Below are positions 6,361 to 8,918 of a stretch of 8,918 nt of DNA, piece by piece. The translations under genes and the position numbers were made by a program. Under the pieces are notes generated by a model that was not told where the DNA came from, did not search any database, and saw only the letters and a list, made by a program, of their open reading frames with translations. The stretch spans positions 1 to 8,918 of the forward strand of contig CANGWP010000093.1 in the NCBI GenBank assembly GCA_947457605.1, written 5' to 3'. Origin of the DNA: Bdellovibrionales bacterium. GTDB lineage: Bacteria > Bdellovibrionota > UBA1018 > CAIMNF01. Numbering within the stretch: the first letter of the stretch is position 1; the number at the start of each line of letters is the position of its first letter.

Positions 6361-7752
6361 TCACGAAAAAATTTTTCCGGGATTGAGAAGTCCGTTTGGA
6401 TCGAAGGTTTTTTTGATCCCCCTCATGATCTCAAGTTCGGACTTGGATCTTGTGAAATGGAGTGCATGGCGTTTCAAAAGGCCGATCCCATGCTCCGCGG
6501 AAACAGATCCCTCGAGGTGTTTTAAAATTTGAAATAGATCGTGATCGGATTTTCTTGCTGACTCCTGAAATTCCGAGGGCGGCATGTTTTCCGGCTTTTT
6601 TATGAAGATATGAAGGTTTCCATCTCCAATGTGACCGAAAAAATACACGGACCATCCGGGGAGTGCTTCCTCATAACGTTTTTGGATGGTGGAGTAGAAT
6701 TCCGGAAGCTTTGCAACCGGTACCGACACATCTTCCTGATGGACAAGCGCGGCATGAAGGATGCTCTCTGCCACTCCCTCGCGGTACTGCCAGAGGGATT
6801 TTTTTTCGCGCTCATTTTGGGCGATGACCGCATCGAGAATCAATCCGTTCTCCAAAATTCTTTCCAGGCGGTCCTCCAGCAGAGGGAGACTCGTGTTTTC
6901 CACTTCCACCAGCGCGTACACTGCGCCTTCGTTTCTGACAGGGAACGGTATCTTGAAATGGGCACTCACCGACTTCAAGGACTCGTGATCCAGACACTCA
7001 AATGCGCTCATCTCAGGAAAGGTTTTTCGACAAGCGTTGAAGAAACCGATCAGTTCAGGAAATCCCCTCAGGGAGAAAAACAAAACCTGGGTTTCCTCGG
7101 GAGTGGGTGCAAGCTTAAGAGTGGCTTCAGTAATGATGCCAAGGGTGCCTTCGCTTCCGATCATGAGTTGTCGCAGGTCATACCCGGTGTTGTTTTTCTC
7201 AAGCTCCGAGTTGAAGGTGTGAATGGTTCCATCCATCGTGACGAGGGTCAGACCCAAAACCCAGTTGCGGGTGTTGCCATATCGGATCACCCGGATCCCC
7301 CCTGCGTTCGTTGCGATGTTTCCTCCGACAGTGGACGACCCTTTGGAGGCAAAATCCACAGGCCAAGTGAGTCCATGAGGCTCGCAGAATTTGTGAACGG
7401 CTTCCGTGATTGCTCCTGCTCCCGTTCGAAGCGTGAGTGCACCCTCATGAATGGGACCGATGAAGTCAAGCTTGGTGAGCGAAAGCACGATCTCACCGTC
7501 TGTGGCCACCGCACCCCCTGAAAGTCCGGTTCTTCCGCCCGAGGGGACCACGGGAACTCGGTGTTCGTTTGCCGATCTCAAAATTTTTGAGACCTCGAGT
7601 GTGGAGGAAGGAAAAAGGATGGCGGACGCACGCGGAGTCAGCACCCGGCTCCAGTCCTGCGCGTAAAATGAGAGAGAGTCAGGGTCGGTGCACACTTGTT
7701 CAGGGGAGAGGAAACTCGAAACTTCAGTCAAAAAGCTGTCGATTTTTTTCAT
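6361..7752 (-). CDS. FAD-linked 2-hydroxyacid dehydrogenase, GlcD/D-2-hydroxyglutarate dehydrogenase type
   Basis: A 463-residue flavoenzyme that oxidises a D-2-hydroxyacid (D-lactate, glycolate or D-2-hydroxyglutarate) to the 2-oxoacid. The PCMH-type FAD domain carries PSGGRTGLSGG (70-80), GNIATNAGG (144-152) and IGSEGTLGIITEA (198-210). The C-terminal FAD-oxidase domain carries GHIGDGNLH (373-381) and SAEHGIGLLKR (418-428). H374, H381 and E420 match the metal-ligand positions of the D-2-hydroxyglutarate dehydrogenase group. The C-terminus ends in the usual NGLLNPGKIF. Length is normal and the gene looks intact. It stands alone: no GlcE/GlcF or Fe-S partner is adjacent, so the electron acceptor is unknown. 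The ATG at 7750-7752 is the only start before an in-frame upstream stop and has no Shine-Dalgarno sequence. The exact substrate cannot be read from sequence. Confidence 0.93.
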   Translation of the reverse strand: MKKIDSFLTEVSSFLSPEQVCTDPDSLSFYAQDWSRVLTPRASAILFPSSTLEVSKILRSANEHRVPVVPSGGRTGLSGGAVATDGEIVLSLTKLDFIGPIHEGALTLRTGAGAITEAVHKFCEPHGLTWPVDFASKGSSTVGGNIATNAGGIRVIRYGNTRNWVLGLTLVTMDGTIHTFNSELEKNNTGYDLRQLMIGSEGTLGIITEATLKLAPTPEETQVLFFSLRGFPELIGFFNACRKTFPEMSAFECLDHESLKSVSAHFKIPFPVRNEGAVYALVEVENTSLPLLEDRLERILENGLILDAVIAQNEREKKSLWQYREGVAESILHAALVHQEDVSVPVAKLPEFYSTIQKRYEEALPGWSVYFFGHIGDGNLHIFIKKPENMPPSEFQESARKSDHDLFQILKHLEGSVSAEHGIGLLKRHALHFTRSKSELEIMRGIKKTFDPNGLLNPGKIFS

Positions 7753-7761
7753 TGAGAACAG

Positions 7762-7789
7762 AATGTACTGAAGTTCGCAAGGGGGTCAA
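7762..7789 (-). promoter_or_regulatory. Candidate near-leaderless promoter of the dehydrogenase gene
   Basis: On the minus strand: TTGACC (7789-7784), a 16-base spacer and TACATT (7767-7762). The ATG comes only 9 bases after the -10 box. Transcription would then start within a few bases of the ATG, which would fit the absence of a ribosome-binding site. Consensus match is moderate (-35 5/6, -10 4/6). Confidence 0.4.
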
Positions 7790-7815
7790 GGCCACTTCCT
7801 CGTCAAGAAGTAAAT

Positions 7816-7843
7816 TTGCAATGGTAAAATTTTCCCGTAGAAT
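7816..7843 (+). promoter_or_regulatory. Candidate sigma70-type promoter upstream of spoVG
   Basis: TTGCAA (7816-7821), 16-base spacer, TAGAAT (7838-7843). The -10 matches 5/6 and the -35 4/6. A start near 7850 would give a leader of about 165 bases before spoVG, containing the foldback at 7909-7955. It lies in the 262-bp gap between the divergent dehydrogenase and spoVG genes; I see no convincing protein-coding gene in that gap. Confidence 0.45.
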
Positions 7844-7908
7844 ATTAGTCAAGGTCTCACTTTGTATCGGCTTGGACAACGCATCCAAAATCCGGATCAG
7901 AGCGAGAA

Positions 7909-7955
7909 GGTCAACCAACTTCCGTAAATTAAGGTACGGAAGAAGCTTGGAGACC
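7909..7955 (+). other. Stable foldback in the predicted spoVG leader
   Basis: CTTCCGTA (7919-7926) pairs perfectly with TACGGAAG (7935-7942) across an 8-base loop AATTAAGG. CCAA (7915-7918) can continue with TTGG (7947-7950), and GGTC (7909-7912) with GACC (7952-7955), after small asymmetric bulges. That gives 16 base pairs in total. A smaller hairpin follows (GCAAC 7966-7970, GTTGC 7977-7981). No T-run follows, so it is not a terminator. It could be a leader structure controlling spoVG or a paired operator site. Confidence 0.5.
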
Positions 7956-8014
7956 GGTTCCGGAGGCAACAGGGATGTTGCAATGAAATCGGTGAAAAGC
8001 GGAGGAGAAAGAAA

Positions 8015-8332
8015 ATGGAAATCACCGAAGTGAAGGTTTTTCCAGTCAGCGAAGAGAAGCTAAAGGCGTATGTGACCATTGTTCTGGACGGTTGTTTTGT
8101 CGTGCGCGACCTCAAGATCATCAATGGAGCTACCGGGCTTTTCGTAGCAATGCCGAGCAAAAAGCGTTCAGATGGAACCTACAAGGATGTGGCCCACCCC
8201 CTGAACAAGGCAACCCGGATGGCAATGGAGAAGAAAATTCTCGAAGCCTACCTTTCTGAAATCAAGAAAGGATCCGGACACGCCGGCATCCCTGAGGACG
8301 ATGGTCTTCAGGAGTTGGCTTCCAACGAGTAG
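8015..8332 (+). CDS. spoVG: SpoVG family RNA/DNA-binding regulator
   Basis: A 105-residue SpoVG protein. The family core is complete: MEITEVKVFPV, KLKAYVTIVLDGCFVVRDLKIINGA, the conserved GLFVAMPSKK at about 42-51, DGTYKDVAHPLN, and a final helix ILEAYLSEI. SpoVG proteins are small, site-specific nucleic-acid-binding regulators, best known from Bacillus, Staphylococcus and Borrelia. They also occur in non-sporulating deltaproteobacteria and Bdellovibrionota, so the name does not imply sporulation. A very strong ribosome-binding site GGAGGAG (8001-8007) lies 7 bases before the ATG. The tail after about residue 88 (GSGHAGIPEDDG...) is flexible and variable, as usual. A tRNA-Gln follows about 100 bases downstream in the same direction. 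Confidence 0.97.
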   Translation: MEITEVKVFPVSEEKLKAYVTIVLDGCFVVRDLKIINGATGLFVAMPSKKRSDGTYKDVAHPLNKATRMAMEKKILEAYLSEIKKGSGHAGIPEDDGLQELASNE

Positions 8333-8430
8333 ATCACTCCGTTTTATTCCCGTTCATTCTATTGAGCCTATCCTTGCGCTAGGGGAAGGGCTGTGTTATC
8401 CCTGACTTATCCGCTATTGCTTCAATCTGT

Positions 8431-8505
8431 TGGGGCGTCGGCAAGTGGTAAGCTAGCGGATTTTGATTCCGCCATTCCAAGGTTCGAATCCTTGCGCCCC
8501 AACCA
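8431..8505 (+). tRNA. tRNA-Gln (anticodon TTG)
   Basis: The acceptor stem TGGGGCG (8431-8437) pairs fully with CGCCCCA (8495-8501). The anticodon stem GCGGA/TCCGC encloses the loop TTTTGAT, with anticodon TTG at 8463-8465. The T arm contains GGTTCGAATCC. The discriminator is A8502 and CCA is encoded (8503-8505). It reads glutamine CAA, and CAG by wobble. It looks fully functional. Confidence 0.97.
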
Positions 8506-8512
8506 TTTTCCT

Positions 8513-8624
8513 CGTCTCTTTTCCAATTTCAGTACGTCTCACTTCAGATTCGCGCAGTCCGACGTATTTTTCATACGTCTCCTTTGCTTACTTTGTTCGA
8601 CTTTCTGAAATTGGAAAATAGACG
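8513..8624. mobile_element. 112-bp element with 20-bp terminal inverted repeats (MITE-like)
   Basis: The ends are near-perfect inverted repeats: CGTCT-C-TTTTCCAATTTCAG (8513-8532) against CTGAAATTGGAAAA-T-AGACG (8605-8624), 19 of 20 positions pairing. Inside are TACGTCTC twice (8533-8540, 8574-8581) and a hairpin GACGTAT-TTTTC-ATACGTC (8561-8579). No credible open frame and no clear target-site duplication were seen. It begins 7 bases after the tRNA CCA and ends about 20 bases before a truncated flotillin gene. A miniature inverted-repeat element is my preferred reading; a large RNA hairpin or tRNA-operon processing/termination structure is the alternative. Confidence 0.5.
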
Positions 8625-8644
8625 GAAAAATTCCCTGGAGTTGA

Positions 8645-8918
8645 CTGGTTTGTCTTCGGGATCAAGTCGCTCAGCACGAGGCCCGTCAGATGGAAGAACG
8701 GGCCGGGGGGATGCTGCCCGAGTTCGCATGATTGCGGAACCAGAGGCTGCTAAAACGCAGAACATCGGGGATGCGGAAGCCGCTGTGGTGAGGTCCAAAG
8801 GAGAAGCGCAAGGTGTGACCACGGTAGAGGTCATCAAGGCGATTTCAAATACAGGGCTCAAGATCAATCCCGAAATCCGCGCATCGGGGGGCGGAGGCAC
8901 TGCCGATGGCGCCGGCCT
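8645..8918 (+). pseudogene. Flotillin/SPFH protein C-terminal fragment, 5'-truncated and frameshifted
   Basis: The plus strand reads LRDQVAQHEARQMEERAGG in one frame up to a six-G run (8705-8710). It then continues one frame over as DAARVRMIAEPEAAKTQNIG and DAEAAVVRSKGEAQG, then a TGLKINPEI segment and a Gly-rich tail to the window edge. This Ala/Glu/Arg coiled coil with AEAAKT and GEAEA-like repeats, an LKI-x-P-E/D turn and a Gly-rich end is the C-terminal half of flotillin/YqiK-type SPFH membrane-scaffold proteins. Restoring one G joins the frames perfectly. A TGA at 8642-8644 precedes the homology and no start codon or SPFH domain lies upstream, so the 5' part is missing. The true end lies beyond the window. 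Family assignment is by recognised pattern. Confidence 0.65.

Noticed and set aside
6610..7521. A 303-codon plus-strand open frame.
   Set aside because: It lies wholly inside the well-supported dehydrogenase gene on the other strand and shows no family motif.
7724..7969. An 81-codon minus-strand frame between the dehydrogenase and spoVG, with a protein-like Leu-rich translation.
   Set aside because: It starts only at TTG with no ribosome-binding site, overlaps the dehydrogenase start and the predicted promoters, and its open frame runs on antisense into spoVG.
8513..8624. CRISPR array or tandem repeat.
   Set aside because: Only one inverted pair and two copies of an 8-base word; no regular repeat-spacer pattern.
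8571..8900. A 109-codon minus-strand frame at the right edge.
   Set aside because: It is antisense to the flotillin C-terminal homology and runs through the inverted-repeat element; Pro/Ser/Ala composition looks like a shadow.

Overview
The window is ordinary-looking bacterial chromosome of medium GC. Conserved housekeeping genes alternate with short decayed stretches. A SpoVG-family gene followed by a tRNA-Gln, a DUF1844 protein, and a ClpB preceded by a heat-shock-like promoter together suggest a Gram-negative bacterium of the Bdellovibrionota/deltaproteobacterial sphere. That placement is inference; no rRNA or other decisive marker is present. TGA, TAG and TAA all end intact genes here, so the genetic code is standard.

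Region 1 (1-2248, plus strand) is a tightly packed run, probably one operon. It holds the 3' end of an unidentified gene, a two-helix membrane protein that faintly recalls an M48 peptidase without its zinc site, a DUF1844 protein, and a soluble PLP-dependent decarboxylase of the sphingosine-1-phosphate lyase type. The last two genes overlap by 11 bases if the lyase starts at its GTG codon. A weak terminator-like hairpin overlaps the lyase stop.

Region 2 (2249-6360) is centred on clpB (3044-5641, plus strand), a full-length disaggregase with its own promoter. On each side lies a damaged minus-strand gene. On the left is an Ala-rich helical protein broken by two in-frame stops (2294-2872). On the right is a small secreted-type protein whose signal peptide is in a different frame from its body (5652-6201). 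Both have the same kind of C/G-rich hairpin motif at their 5' ends. A perfect 15-bp inverted repeat at 6248-6293 lies beyond the second one.

Region 3 (6361-8332) has two divergent genes: a GlcD/D-2-hydroxyglutarate-dehydrogenase-type FAD enzyme on the minus strand and spoVG on the plus strand. The 262-bp gap between them holds a possible near-leaderless promoter for the dehydrogenase, a sigma70-type promoter for spoVG, and a 47-nt foldback in the predicted spoVG leader.

Region 4 (8431-8918) has tRNA-Gln(UUG) with encoded CCA, then a 112-bp element with 20-bp near-perfect terminal inverted repeats. Directly after it comes the C-terminal part of a flotillin/SPFH protein with no 5' end and a frameshift in a six-G run. 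This looks like a rearrangement junction beside a tRNA gene.

I found no CRISPR array, intact transposase, recognisable defence system or obvious new multi-gene system. The best leads are the element/junction next to the tRNA, the structured spoVG leader and the two broken genes around clpB.
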